Positions 8,287 to 16,797 of a stretch of 42,153 nucleotides of DNA are shown here, piece by piece. This DNA is from Bradyrhizobium mercantei. GTDB taxonomy: Bacteria > Pseudomonadota > Alphaproteobacteria > Rhizobiales > Xanthobacteraceae. Each line of letters opens with the position of its first letter. Position 1 is the stretch's first letter. A model generated the notes under the pieces. The model made no database searches. It was not told where the DNA came from and was given only the letters and a program-made list of their open reading frames with translations. The position numbers were made by a program, and so were the translations under genes. Where the stretch lies: assembly GCF_001982635.1 (NCBI RefSeq), contig NZ_MKFI01000016.1:1-42153 (forward strand), written 5' to 3'.

Positions 8287-9426
8287 ATGGGTAAGTCGCT
8301 CCGGGACTTGCGTCCTGTCTATGTTGTCGGCGTCGGCTGGCACCGATATCAACGTCCAAGTGAGACGCCTTACGTCGCGCTCGGGCTGCATGCCATCCGG
8401 CAGTCTCTGGCGGACGCCGGAATCGCGTGGACTGATGTCGATACATCGTATGTCGCAACTGGCTTTCTCGGCATGGCACCGGGGCTTCCGATGCTGCGCT
8501 ATCTCGGAGCCTCCGGACGACCACTGGTGCACGTCGAAAACGCCTCGGCCTCAGGTTCGGCCGCGTTCCGACATGCCTGCATCGAGGTGGCAGCCGGAGT
8601 GGCGGATGTTGCTTTGGCCGTCGGCGTTGATAAGCCAGATACCGCGCGTCATGTTCGCACCGGCATCTCTAGTTTAGCCGATGATGCAATTGCGTTTTTC
8701 ACCCATTACGCGTTGTTGTTGGATCAATACACGCAGGAACATGGGGTAACGCCGCAGGATGTGGCGTTGGTCGCAGTTAAGAATCATCGCAATGGCGCGC
8801 TCAATCCCAATGCCCATCGCCAGCAGGAGCGCTCACTCGATGAAATCCTCGGCGGCAAGCTGCTGTCAGGCTCGCTGACTCCGTTACAGTGCTGCCCTGT
8901 CGGCGAGGGTGCGGCGGCTGCGATCATCGCTTCCGAGGAGGGCATCAAGCGGCTCGGCATCAATTCAGGTCGCGCAATCCGCGTTGCTGCTTCGGCTGCT
9001 TGCAGTGAGCGCGCCGGGCTGGCTGGACCTGCCGACGTGACGCTCACGCAAGACACTGTGGCCGACGCTCTACAGCAAGCGGGGCTCAAACCGCAGAACG
9101 TCGACGTACTCGAAGTACACGACGCATTTACTATCGAAGAGCTCCTGTATCTTGAGGCGACGGGCTTCTGTAAGCCCGGCGAGGCGGTTCAGCTGCTCAA
9201 GGAAGGTGCCTTCGAGATAGGCGGAAAGATGGCCGTCAGTGCCTCCGGTGGCCTGATCGCCATGGGTCATCCGGTCGGACCGACGGGCATCGGGCAGATC
9301 GGTGAGATCACGATGCAGCTTCGGAGCGAAGCCGGTTCACGTCAGCACAAGGGCGCGAGAGTCGGATTGGCTCACATGATTGGCAACGGCCCCATCTGTT
9401 ACGCGCACGTGCTGCAGAAGCCATAG
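8287..9426 (+). CDS. Thiolase-like protein lacking the nucleophilic Cys (SCP2/Ltp2-like), copy 1
   Basis: A 379-aa thiolase-superfamily protein of the SCP2-thiolase/lipid-transfer branch. Recognisable blocks are VENASASGSAAF (position of the active-site loop), EVHDAFTIEELLYLE and GGLIAMGHPVGPTG. In degradative thiolases the loop reads CxSG; here Ser/Ala replace the Cys, so acyl transfer to an enzyme thiol is not possible. The histidine of GHP is kept. Together with the adjacent DUF35 gene this fits a retro-aldolase (Ltp2-ChsH2 type) cleaving a beta-hydroxyacyl-CoA. That is inference; a non-catalytic or synthase role is possible. Confidence 0.82.
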   Translation: MGKSLRDLRPVYVVGVGWHRYQRPSETPYVALGLHAIRQSLADAGIAWTDVDTSYVATGFLGMAPGLPMLRYLGASGRPLVHVENASASGSAAFRHACIEVAAGVADVALAVGVDKPDTARHVRTGISSLADDAIAFFTHYALLLDQYTQEHGVTPQDVALVAVKNHRNGALNPNAHRQQERSLDEILGGKLLSGSLTPLQCCPVGEGAAAAIIASEEGIKRLGINSGRAIRVAASAACSERAGLAGPADVTLTQDTVADALQQAGLKPQNVDVLEVHDAFTIEELLYLEATGFCKPGEAVQLLKEGAFEIGGKMAVSASGGLIAMGHPVGPTGIGQIGEITMQLRSEAGSRQHKGARVGLAHMIGNGPICYAHVLQKP

Positions 9427-9479
9427 GTCACGGCTGCGCTGCGGCTGATACGTCTCTGGAAGGAAAGGAAGTAGCGCAT

Positions 9480-9527
9480 ATGAGCAAATCTTGGACTCTA
9501 AAAGCAACGGGGTACGTGCATGAGTGA
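9480..9527 (+). CDS. Possible 15-codon leader ORF overlapping the SDR start
   Basis: ATG at 9480 has a better ribosome site (GGAAAGGAAG about 9 nt upstream) than the SDR gene itself. It encodes MSKSWTLKATGYVHE and stops with TGA at 9525-9527, overlapping the ATG at 9520 in another frame. This could be a translational-coupling leader or chance. No homology recognised. Confidence 0.3.
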   Translation: MSKSWTLKATGYVHE

Positions 9528-10314
9528 CATCTTGGATTTGGGAGGCCGAATTGCCTTCGTGACTGGAGCTGGCCAGGGCGTTGGTCGGCAAATTGCACTC
9601 CACTTGGCTGGGCACAATTCCGGCGGAGTTGCGGTGAATGACTATGTGCTCGACCGCGCCGAAAAGGTTGCGGAAGAAGTTCGTGCCGCCGGCGGAAAGG
9701 CGTTGGCCATACAGGCCGATGTGACAGACCTAGAGAGCGTGAAGGCGGCCGTAAAAGTGACCGAGGAGAAGCTCGGCAAGATCGGCGTCCTCGTCAACAA
9801 CGCAGGCAATTTTGGTGCGACGCCACATGCCGACGCTGAGAAGCCGTTCTGGGAAACCGGACCGGACGCCTGGAACAGTTCGATCGGTGTCAATTTTTAC
9901 GGCGTGATTAACTGCACCAGTGCGTGCGTGCCCGGCATGATTGCGCGCGGCGCTCCAGGCCGCATCATAACGATCATCTCGGAGGCTGGCCGCTACGGCG
10001 ACGTAGGGTTGGAAGTATACGCCGGCGCAAAGGCCGGAGCGGCTGGCTTCATGCGGGCGGCAGCGCGTGCGCTCGGCCGCTACGACATCACCGCCAATTG
10101 CGTGGCGCTTGCGGGAATGGCGACGCCGCCGGTCGAACAAAACATGAAGGCTGATCCCGAGCGAGCCAAGAAGGCATTGCAGAAGTATGTAATTCGTCGT
10201 CTCGGCCGTCCTGACGAGGTCGCGAGCATGGTATTGTTCCTAGCCTCTAACGCCGGCAGCTACGTTACCGGCCAGACGTACGGAGTCAACGGCGGCTTCG
10301 TCTTCGGGCTGTAG
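9520..10314 (+). CDS. Short-chain dehydrogenase/reductase (SDR)
   Basis: NAD(P)-dependent oxidoreductase, probably a hydroxyacyl-CoA or alcohol dehydrogenase in this pathway. It is 264 aa, classical SDR. The nucleotide-binding TGAGQGVGRQ is at about residue 16-25, and the D of QADVTD and NNAG at about 93 follow. The catalytic Ser is in IISEAGRYG, and the YAGAK Tyr/Lys pair sits at about 167-171. The C-terminal GQTYGVNGG is typical. Its own ribosome site is weak; translation may be coupled to the short ORF at 9480. It follows the first DUF35/thiolase pair. Confidence 0.9.
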   Translation: MSDILDLGGRIAFVTGAGQGVGRQIALHLAGHNSGGVAVNDYVLDRAEKVAEEVRAAGGKALAIQADVTDLESVKAAVKVTEEKLGKIGVLVNNAGNFGATPHADAEKPFWETGPDAWNSSIGVNFYGVINCTSACVPGMIARGAPGRIITIISEAGRYGDVGLEVYAGAKAGAAGFMRAAARALGRYDITANCVALAGMATPPVEQNMKADPERAKKALQKYVIRRLGRPDEVASMVLFLASNAGSYVTGQTYGVNGGFVFGL

Positions 10315-10317
10315 GGA

Positions 10318-10857
10318 ATGGGAATGAGCTGGGCATTTCAACCAATTCCGTTGGCGCGGATTGCAAGGGGGCGGCCTAAGACGGTCCGCCCCGCAGGTTC
10401 CTCGCGCATCGGGATCGTGAGTTGGACGTCGAGCAAATTGTTGACGGCGACCTTTTCTCTATCTGCCTCGGATTATTCTGACCATATCAACGACCGTCCA
10501 TCACGGAAATCGTTGGCCGAATGCCAGCTTGAGTTCTACATGCCGGTGATTGACAGGGCGGCCACGACCGTCGAACGTTATCGGGCCTTGACCGAGGTGC
10601 TAGACGAATTCGCCTGTCTCTTGAGAAACGTTAAGGTTGCCGATCAGCACGGAAAGCCGCTCGCCGCTCTGCCCAACTTCGCCGCTACGAGGTCGACCGT
10701 ATCACCACTGTGGGAGCTTAACGATCGTCTCCATTGCCGCGAGTGTCCCGGCGTGGGTCTAGCCAAGCTCGAGGTCGATGGAGAGGCGATCTTTAGTAGC
10801 AGTGCGGCGTCGACAGGCTTCCCGGAAGACTTTATGCGCGTCGCCGGAGAGCTTTAA
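10318..10857 (+). CDS. Unrecognised ORF between SDR and ACAD
   Basis: An open frame of 179 codons with ATG right after the SDR stop (TAGGGAATGGGAATG). The first 60 residues are basic and low in structure and may be non-coding. From about residue 60 on it looks protein-like, with helical segments around PVIDRAATTVERYRALTE and LDEFACLLRNVKVADQHG and one CxxC-like HCRECP. I do not recognise a family. It could be a degraded gene whose true N-terminus is lost. Confidence 0.35.
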   Translation: MGMSWAFQPIPLARIARGRPKTVRPAGSSRIGIVSWTSSKLLTATFSLSASDYSDHINDRPSRKSLAECQLEFYMPVIDRAATTVERYRALTEVLDEFACLLRNVKVADQHGKPLAALPNFAATRSTVSPLWELNDRLHCRECPGVGLAKLEVDGEAIFSSSAASTGFPEDFMRVAGEL

Positions 10858-10890
10858 GAGCGGCGATCCTGAAACATAGAGGCAAGGACG

Positions 10891-12093
10891 ATGGATTTGG
10901 GGTTCACTGAAGACGAGCTCGCCTTTCGCGACGAGGTCAGGGCATTCTTTCGCGCGGCAGTTCCTGCTGATATTCGCGAGAAGCTTCTCGCCGGCGCACA
11001 TCCCAGCAAAGACGATATGGTGCGTTGGACGCGAATCCTTGCCGCGAAGGGGTGGGGTGTGCCTCACTGGCCGGCCGAGTATGGCGGTACGGGGTGGAGT
11101 CCAGTCAAACAGTATATCTATGTTGAGGAGATGAGCCAAACGCCTGCGCCCGCGCCGCTCCCGTTCGGCGTGAATATGGTGGGACCGGTCATCTACACCT
11201 TCGGCAACGAGGACCAAAAGAAGCGCTTCCTTCCGCGCATCCTCACACTCGAGGACTGGTGGTGCCAGGGCTTCTCCGAACCAGGGGCGGGTTCCGACCT
11301 CGCTTCGGTCAAGACGCGCGCGGTGCGTGACGGCGACCACTACATCGTCAACGGACAAAAAACCTGGACGACCCTTGCCCAATTTGCCGACTGGATCTTT
11401 TGCCTCGTTAGGACCGATCCAGCGGCGAAGAAGCAGCAGGGCATTTCGTTCCTCCTGATCGACATGAGGTCGTGCGGCATAACTGTGCGTCCGATCCAGA
11501 CGCTTGACGGTGGGTATGAAGTTAACGAGGTCTTCTTCGACGACGTCCGAGTGCCGGTCGAAAATCGCGTCGGTGAGGAGAATCGCGGTTGGGATTACGC
11601 TAAATTTCTGCTCGGCAACGAACGCTTCAACATCGCCGGCGTCGGGATTTCAAAGGAGCGCATTTGCCGCATCATGGACCTCGCTTCCCGGGTCCGTTTC
11701 GGCGGCGAGCGGTTGATCGATCAAGCTGATTTCCGAAAGAAGGTCGCCGCAGTTGAAGTCCGCCTGAAGGCGCTCGAGATCACTCAGCTTCGCGTCCTCG
11801 CTAACGAATCGAAACGGCAGAAGGGCACGCAAGACCCGGCAAGCTCGATCCTCAAGATCAAGGGCGCAGAGATCCAACAGGCGACTTCGGAGCTTCTGAT
11901 GAACGTCGTCGGCCCTTATGCGCTGCCTTATCAATCGGAGGAGGATTTCGAACGCCGCAATGAGCCACCGATCGGTCCCGACTGGGCGGCGACGATCGCG
12001 CCTGCATATTTCAACATGCGCAAGGTATCGATCTATGGCGGGTCCGACGAAATCCAGAAGAATATCATCGCCAAGGTGGTCCTCGGCCTCTAA
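10891..12093 (+). CDS. Acyl-CoA dehydrogenase (FadE heteromer-type, catalytic subunit)
   Basis: FAD enzyme, 400 aa, with GFSEPGAGSDLASVKT and YIVNGQKTWTT in the middle domain and a long C-terminal domain ending SIYGGSDEIQKNIIAK. The IYEGT Glu is Gly, but NERFNIAGVGI carries a Glu at the position used by isovaleryl/long-chain ACADs (LERLVLAGGPLG in isovaleryl-CoA dehydrogenase), so a base is available. A second, diverged ACAD follows 101 nt downstream. Adjacent pairs of this kind form alpha2beta2 enzymes in steroid and cholate side-chain degradation. An AGAGGCAAGG sequence precedes the ATG. Confidence 0.9.
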   Translation: MDLGFTEDELAFRDEVRAFFRAAVPADIREKLLAGAHPSKDDMVRWTRILAAKGWGVPHWPAEYGGTGWSPVKQYIYVEEMSQTPAPAPLPFGVNMVGPVIYTFGNEDQKKRFLPRILTLEDWWCQGFSEPGAGSDLASVKTRAVRDGDHYIVNGQKTWTTLAQFADWIFCLVRTDPAAKKQQGISFLLIDMRSCGITVRPIQTLDGGYEVNEVFFDDVRVPVENRVGEENRGWDYAKFLLGNERFNIAGVGISKERICRIMDLASRVRFGGERLIDQADFRKKVAAVEVRLKALEITQLRVLANESKRQKGTQDPASSILKIKGAEIQQATSELLMNVVGPYALPYQSEEDFERRNEPPIGPDWAATIAPAYFNMRKVSIYGGSDEIQKNIIAKVVLGL

Positions 12094-12194
12094 CGCTTTT
12101 GGATCGTGGATTTAATAAAGCCGCGAAGTGCCTAATTTTGTACGAGATTTGGGGCCGCTGCCACGGCTCGGTTCTTCAAGGGGAATTCCGGAAC

Positions 12195-13349
12195 ATGGAC
12201 TTTGATCTTTCTGAGGAACAGCGGCTTCTGAAGGATAGCGTCGAGCGGCTGATGCTCGAGAGCTACGGCTTCGACGAGCGCGGGAAGTATCGTTCCGAGC
12301 ACATGGGCTTCAGCGAGGCAATGTGGGCTCGCTATGCCGAGCTCGGGCTTCTCGCGCTGCCGTTTTCAGAGGAGTATGGTGGCTTCGGCGGCGGCGCAGT
12401 CGAGGCTATGATTGTCATGGAGGCGTTCGGCAAGGCGCTGATCCTCGAACCTTACTTCGCGACAGTGGTGCTTGCCGGCGGTATTTTGCGGCACGGTGCA
12501 AGCGAAGCGCAAAAGACCGAGCTGATCCCGGCGATCGCCGCCGGGCGTATGAAGCTCGCTTTCGCTTATGCCGAACCGCAGTCCCGCTATGACCTGTTCG
12601 ACATTGAGACGCAGGCGAGAAAGGACGGTGATGGTTGGATCCTCAATGGCACCAAAGGTCTCGTCCTGCACGGCGCTGTTGCCGACAAGATCATCGTGTC
12701 GGTGCGTACTGCGGGCAGATCGCGTGACAAAGACGGAATCGCCCTCTTCTTAGTGGACGGTAATGTACCGGGCCTCGTGCGCCGCGGTTATTCGACCCAG
12801 GATGGCCTGTGGGCAGCCGAGATGACGCTAAATAATGTGCGGGTTAAGGCGGACAACGTTATCGGCAATCCGGCAGACGCCTATCCAGTCATTGCACGAG
12901 TGGCGGACGAGGCGATTGCAGCGCTTTGCGCGGAGGCGATTGGCTGTTTCGCTGCAATGCAAACGATCACGCTTGACTACCTGAAGACACGCAAACAGTT
13001 TGGCGCCACTCTTGGCTCCTTCCAGGTTCTGCAACACCGGGCGGTCGACATGTTTATCGAACTGGAGCAGTCGTGCTCCATGGCCATGTATGCCACGATG
13101 ATGGCCCGCGAAAACGGGACTATGGAACGTGAGCGGGCGATTTCAGCGGCGAAGGCCCAGATCGGCGAGTCTGCTAGACTGATCGGCACTCAGTCGATCC
13201 AGCTACATGGTGGTGTCGGTATGACGATGGAGTACCGTATCGGGCACTATTTCAAGCACATCACCATGATCGACACGCTGTTCGGCGACGCAGACTATCA
13301 CCTACATCGGCTCGCCGTTCTTGGAAGCATCATTCGCGAGAACGCTTGA
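12195..13349 (+). CDS. Acyl-CoA dehydrogenase (FadE heteromer-type, partner subunit)
   Basis: 384 aa from the ATG at 12195. The open frame extends back to 12099, but MDFDLSEEQRLLKDSV is the typical ACAD beginning and the extra 32 residues are not. The middle domain is present but divergent: AYAEPQSRYDLFD replaces the TEPxxGSD motif. The C-terminal domain keeps KTRKQFGATLGSFQVLQH and SIQLHGGVGMTMEYRIGHYFK. Both known positions for the catalytic Glu are substituted. It is probably the second subunit of a heterotetramer with 10891-12093, each contributing to shared FAD sites. This is inference from the paired layout and lost residues. Confidence 0.87.
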   Translation: MDFDLSEEQRLLKDSVERLMLESYGFDERGKYRSEHMGFSEAMWARYAELGLLALPFSEEYGGFGGGAVEAMIVMEAFGKALILEPYFATVVLAGGILRHGASEAQKTELIPAIAAGRMKLAFAYAEPQSRYDLFDIETQARKDGDGWILNGTKGLVLHGAVADKIIVSVRTAGRSRDKDGIALFLVDGNVPGLVRRGYSTQDGLWAAEMTLNNVRVKADNVIGNPADAYPVIARVADEAIAALCAEAIGCFAAMQTITLDYLKTRKQFGATLGSFQVLQHRAVDMFIELEQSCSMAMYATMMARENGTMERERAISAAKAQIGESARLIGTQSIQLHGGVGMTMEYRIGHYFKHITMIDTLFGDADYHLHRLAVLGSIIRENA

Positions 13350-13556
13350 GTGACGACCGCCGGATGTTCCGAAAGCCGGTCAGAGGGAAGAAGCAGCGCA
13401 GCGCAATGATGAGGAGAGGAATGAATGATCGCCAAGAGTTCGCAGGCAGTGAGGATGTACGAGTCACGCGCCGTTCGGCGGCACTAATAAAAGTCGAACG
13501 CCTTCTGGAGAACATGTCGACATGTTTTCAACAGAAAGCCGATCTGAAAGAACTCC
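13350..13556 (+). other. Spacer between ACAD and DUF35 gene
   Basis: A 72-codon frame (13346-13564) covers it but does not look like a protein. It contains GTTCCGAAAGCCGG at 13367-13380, which resembles the left part of the 15-bp palindrome at 18244-18258 but is not symmetrical. Confidence 0.3.
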
Positions 13557-13943
13557 ATGACTGAATCGCAAGGCGTCGAAGCCTTCCACCAGCTCGAACT
13601 CAACACCGGGCGCTTCCTGATCCAGCGTTGTACTGGGTGCGGCAAGCACGTGTATTACCCGCGCGAGGCCTGTCCGCATTGTGACAGCACATCGCTCGAC
13701 TGGATCTCACCAAAAGGTGGTGGCACCGTCTACGCGGTAACCACCGTCCGGCGCAAGCCCGCAGAGGGCGGAGACATCAACGTATCTCTAGTCGACCTTG
13801 ACGAAGGTGTGCGCCTCATGGGCCGAATCGACAACCTTGCGCCCGGCGCAGTGAGTATAGGCCAGCGAGTGAATGCACGCGTGCAAGTCAAGGATGGCAA
13901 GGGGCTGGTCTTGTTTGATGCAGTGGATGGAGGTGCGTTATGA
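13557..13943 (+). CDS. Zn-ribbon OB-fold (DUF35) protein, copy 2
   Basis: 128 aa. The N-terminal helix VEAFHQLELNTGRFL is followed by a zinc ribbon (RCTGCGK about residue 25, ACPHCDS about 39), then an OB-fold: GTVYAVTTVRRKPAEGG, NVSLVDLDEGVRLMGRI, and a C-terminal VLFDAV. This is a shorter, more canonical version than copy 1. Its stop overlaps the next start (TTATGA), so translation of the thiolase-like partner at 13940 is coupled, which suggests 1:1 assembly. A homologous but dead copy lies at 19601. Confidence 0.9.
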   Translation: MTESQGVEAFHQLELNTGRFLIQRCTGCGKHVYYPREACPHCDSTSLDWISPKGGGTVYAVTTVRRKPAEGGDINVSLVDLDEGVRLMGRIDNLAPGAVSIGQRVNARVQVKDGKGLVLFDAVDGGAL

Positions 13944-15115
13944 GCACCTTAAGGGGCTTGCGCGGCAGTGCCGCAATCGTGGGCGTCGCTACTTTCGGGA
14001 ATGGGCTGTCGCCCGGGTTTACCGACATGGAGCTGCTCGCACGGTCGGCCCACGCAGCCGTCGAGGATGCCGGGCTGAGGATGAGCGACATTGATGGCCT
14101 ATGCACCGCGAGTGGAGGTGCGTCGATGTGGCCGCTGCCGGTCATTGAGTATCTGGGTCTGAACCCCCGCTACATCGACGGCACCATGCTCGGTGGCTCG
14201 AGCTTCATCGCACACCTCCTGCCCGCGATGCAGGCGATCCGCTCGGGCCAGTGCAGCGCGGTTCTCGTTTGTTATGGCAGCGCTCAGCGCACGAGCACAG
14301 TCGGTCGCCGCGAAATGGGCCAACTGCGCCGCTTCGTCGATCCGCAGCCATATGAGTACCCGTATGAACCGATGCTGCCGGCTTCGGCGTATGCCTTGGC
14401 CGCATCGCGTCACATGCACGAGTTCGGCACTACGCGCGAGCAGTTGGCGGACGTCGCCGTCGCCGCGCGGGCATGGGCCCGTCTCAATCCGGATGCCTTT
14501 ATGCGCGCCCCGTTGACACGCGAAGACGTCTTGAAGTCTCGAATGGTGTCGGAGCCGCTCAGCGTACGTGATTGCTGCCTCGTGACGGACGGCGGCGGTG
14601 CATACGTACTGGTGAGTGCTGAACGAGCGAAGTCGCTGCCGAAGAAACCAGTATATGTGCTTGGCAACGCGACTGCCGTGTGGAATCGGCAGATATCGTC
14701 GATGCGCGACCTCACCGCCACGTCGGCGAAGCAATCGGGCGCTGATGCATTTGCGATGGCAGGCATGAAGCCAAGCGACATCGACGTGCTCGAACTCTAT
14801 GACGCATTCACGATCAACACCATTTTATTCCTGGAAGACCTTGGCTTTTGTCCGAAGGGCGAGGGCGGGCCCTTTGTGGAGAGCGGAATGATTGCACCAG
14901 GAGGTAAGCTGCCAGTCAACACCAATGGGGGCGGCCTGTCGTGCACGCATCCTGGCATGTACGGTATTTTTGCGCTGATCGAGGCCGTGCGGCAACTGCG
15001 GGGCGAGGGCGGCGATCGTCAAGTGATAGGCGCGATGACGGCACTGGCGCATGGCAACGGCAGCACCTTGTCCAGCCAGTCTACCGCTATTTTGGGAACG
15101 GCCGAGACACTATGA
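13940..15115 (+). CDS. Thiolase-like protein lacking the nucleophilic Cys (Ltp2-like), copy 2
   Basis: 391 aa, thiolase fold. Where thiolases have the catalytic cysteine loop, this protein has GTMLGGSSFIAH, so the nucleophile is missing. Further blocks are LELYDAFTINTILFLEDLGF and GGGLSCTHPGMYG, where the His is kept. The close partner is the upstream DUF35 protein, with overlapping stop and start. By analogy with Ltp2-ChsH2 and DitF-type systems I infer a carbon-carbon lyase (retro-aldol) acting on a CoA thioester rather than thiolysis. It is the last intact gene of the plus-strand run; no clear terminator follows. Confidence 0.85.
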   Translation: MSTLRGLRGSAAIVGVATFGNGLSPGFTDMELLARSAHAAVEDAGLRMSDIDGLCTASGGASMWPLPVIEYLGLNPRYIDGTMLGGSSFIAHLLPAMQAIRSGQCSAVLVCYGSAQRTSTVGRREMGQLRRFVDPQPYEYPYEPMLPASAYALAASRHMHEFGTTREQLADVAVAARAWARLNPDAFMRAPLTREDVLKSRMVSEPLSVRDCCLVTDGGGAYVLVSAERAKSLPKKPVYVLGNATAVWNRQISSMRDLTATSAKQSGADAFAMAGMKPSDIDVLELYDAFTINTILFLEDLGFCPKGEGGPFVESGMIAPGGKLPVNTNGGGLSCTHPGMYGIFALIEAVRQLRGEGGDRQVIGAMTALAHGNGSTLSSQSTAILGTAETL

Positions 15116-15165
15116 TCCGCCACCTCGCTGTTTTCATAATTCCATAAGTCGGTCTTGCGCATCTC

Positions 15166-15180
15166 TGGAAAAAAATTCCG
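15166..15180 (+). promoter_or_regulatory. Possible IclR-type box
   Basis: TGGAAAAAAATTCCG is a 15-bp near-palindrome (GGAA-A5-TTCC) resembling the E. coli IclR box TGGAAATNATTTCCA at 11 of 14 defined positions. It lies 50 nt after the thiolase-like stop. The A-rich centre could make the match fortuitous. No T-run follows, so it is not a convincing terminator. Confidence 0.25.
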
Positions 15181-15329
15181 CGATGCGAGGGCGGACGACA
15201 GCGATGAGCGGGCTCCGGGCGCATCAGTCAGGGCTAGAACCTTTGGCTTTATTCGCTGGGCCTTCGGCCGGCTACGCGCTCACGTGTGACCGACTAAACT
15301 GACCGGCTCGGAAATATCCAGCGCGTCCT

Positions 15330-16410
15330 CCTTCAAGCAAGTTCCGGGTCCGGACGATATCGTGGCGTTCGCCACGGATCATGTCGTACCAGGTTTTTGC
15401 TATGGCCGGTCTCGCGCACGATCTGCTTGATCGGCGTTCCGCCTTTTCGACAGGCCCAGGATAGTTGCGTTGGTCTCTTCGTGGCGCAGATAGCCCTCTA
15501 CTGGAGGCGCTCGGCCGCGGTGAGCAGTTTGGATTCGATTGTCGTTGCCCCGATCGCGCTGCGGATCTGAAGCATCGATTTGCGGACGGCATCGAGGAAG
15601 GCCCGACTGGCGTTCTCCATTAGATGCCACCGACCCGCGACCTGTACCGCCTGCGGCAGGTCCTTTGCCGCAGCTTCGCCATCCCCCATCACGGTCACGG
15701 GCAATGTTCGTGATCGTGGGATGAGCAGCCAGCCAGGCTTGGGCGGTCGCGGGCTCACGATTCGGCAGCAGCGTTCCAGATTGCAGATGATGCTGGCATA
15801 TCGGTGATTGCGTCGCCAAGCCCATCATCGATGCCTATAACCCTGAGCGGGTCAGCCGGCGGGCGGCTGCGGCGTGGGACCACACGCAGCAGCCTGTCTT
15901 TGCTCACCGGTAGCATCAGCCGCTTTGCGAAGCCTGCTGCTGGTCGACCGCCAAGCGCCAGGCCGAGGTGGTGGACGATAGAGTCCAGTCTCGCCGTGCG
16001 TCGCGCCGACGCAGCCAGGACGCCTTCGGCGAAGCGCTCGGTGAAGATTTGGTGCCACCACAGGACAGCCTCGCAGCGGAAGCGGCAAGCGATCACCAGG
16101 AGGTCTACAATCCGTCCCAAGCGGAAGATCGGTCACGCGCCGTCGATAGCAGCCTATGCCGAGTTGTCGGTGACCAAGGTTTCTCTTGAATGGGGCACTC
16201 CATTTGTTTTACTACTTGAGCGAACCGCCAGGTCAAATAGATGAGCAACGACGCTGACGGGGCGAACTCGATGGTACGGGGGCTCTGTAGGTTTGTAACT
16301 ATCCTGAAAGGGGGCCATTCGACGCGGACGTCGAAAAACCGTTCCGCACGACGGACACAGACCTGCCCATCGCAACTCTCGAGATTCCACAGGCACAGTC
16401 GAAGCCGCAA
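15330..16410 (-). pseudogene. ISL3-family transposase, frameshifted
   Basis: Minus-strand fragments in several frames build one ISL3 transposase. The N-terminal zinc-finger is represented by LCPSCGTVFRR and a damaged second finger (ECPIQEK). The middle contains IFTERFAEGVLA, ARRTARLDSIVHHLGLALGG, and RLMLPVSKDRLLRVV, then VIGIDDGLGDA, the first catalytic Asp region. The later part contains REPATAQAWLAAHPTI, WHLMENASRAFLDAVRKSM and LLTAAERLQ. At least four frameshifts separate these, and the C-terminus is missing. It lies directly downstream of the main catabolic run. Confidence 0.75.
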
Positions 16411-16424
16411 TCCCGAGGTCTAGA

Positions 16425-16797
16425 AGTTTAGACGATCGGTACAGCTATTCGTTGTTTGATCTCCGTTGCCTCTTTTCAATCGAATGATGACGCCGCGTCG
16501 AGTTCCTGGGCGCATTCCATCACCTAGTATGTCATTAGCGCGCCGAGGCGGTTGGCTCTTCCGCAATCGTTTCGGTGAGCACCCTACGTCCTGGCGCCAT
16601 TAGAGCAGGTTCAAACGAAATTGTGCTTTGAGCCATGGCAGCTGGGCTAATGCGAGGAACCGTCTCGCCATGCGCGGTCACCCTCAGCAGCGAACTGAAG
16701 AGAAGGAGCTTCCTTGGCGCACCTTCGCTCGCAAGACACGGAACTGCCGCGAGGCCGGGTCGCCATGCAACCAAAAATGTTATGCTTGGCTGGCAGA
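16425..16797. other. Stretch without a recognisable gene
   Basis: On the minus strand a 79-codon frame (16535-16774) follows the lyase gene and contains TAHGETVPRISPAAM; I recognise no family. It may be the remains of a gene once co-transcribed with the lyase. No terminator-like hairpin with a T-run was seen. Confidence 0.3.

Noticed and set aside
10759..11382. A 207-codon minus-strand open frame.
   Set aside because: It is antisense to the well-supported ACAD at 10891 and has no family features.
15161..15185. GGAA-A5-TTCC considered as a terminator for the 3910-15115 run.
   Set aside because: The stem is only 4 bp and no T-run follows; listed only as a weak IclR-type box.
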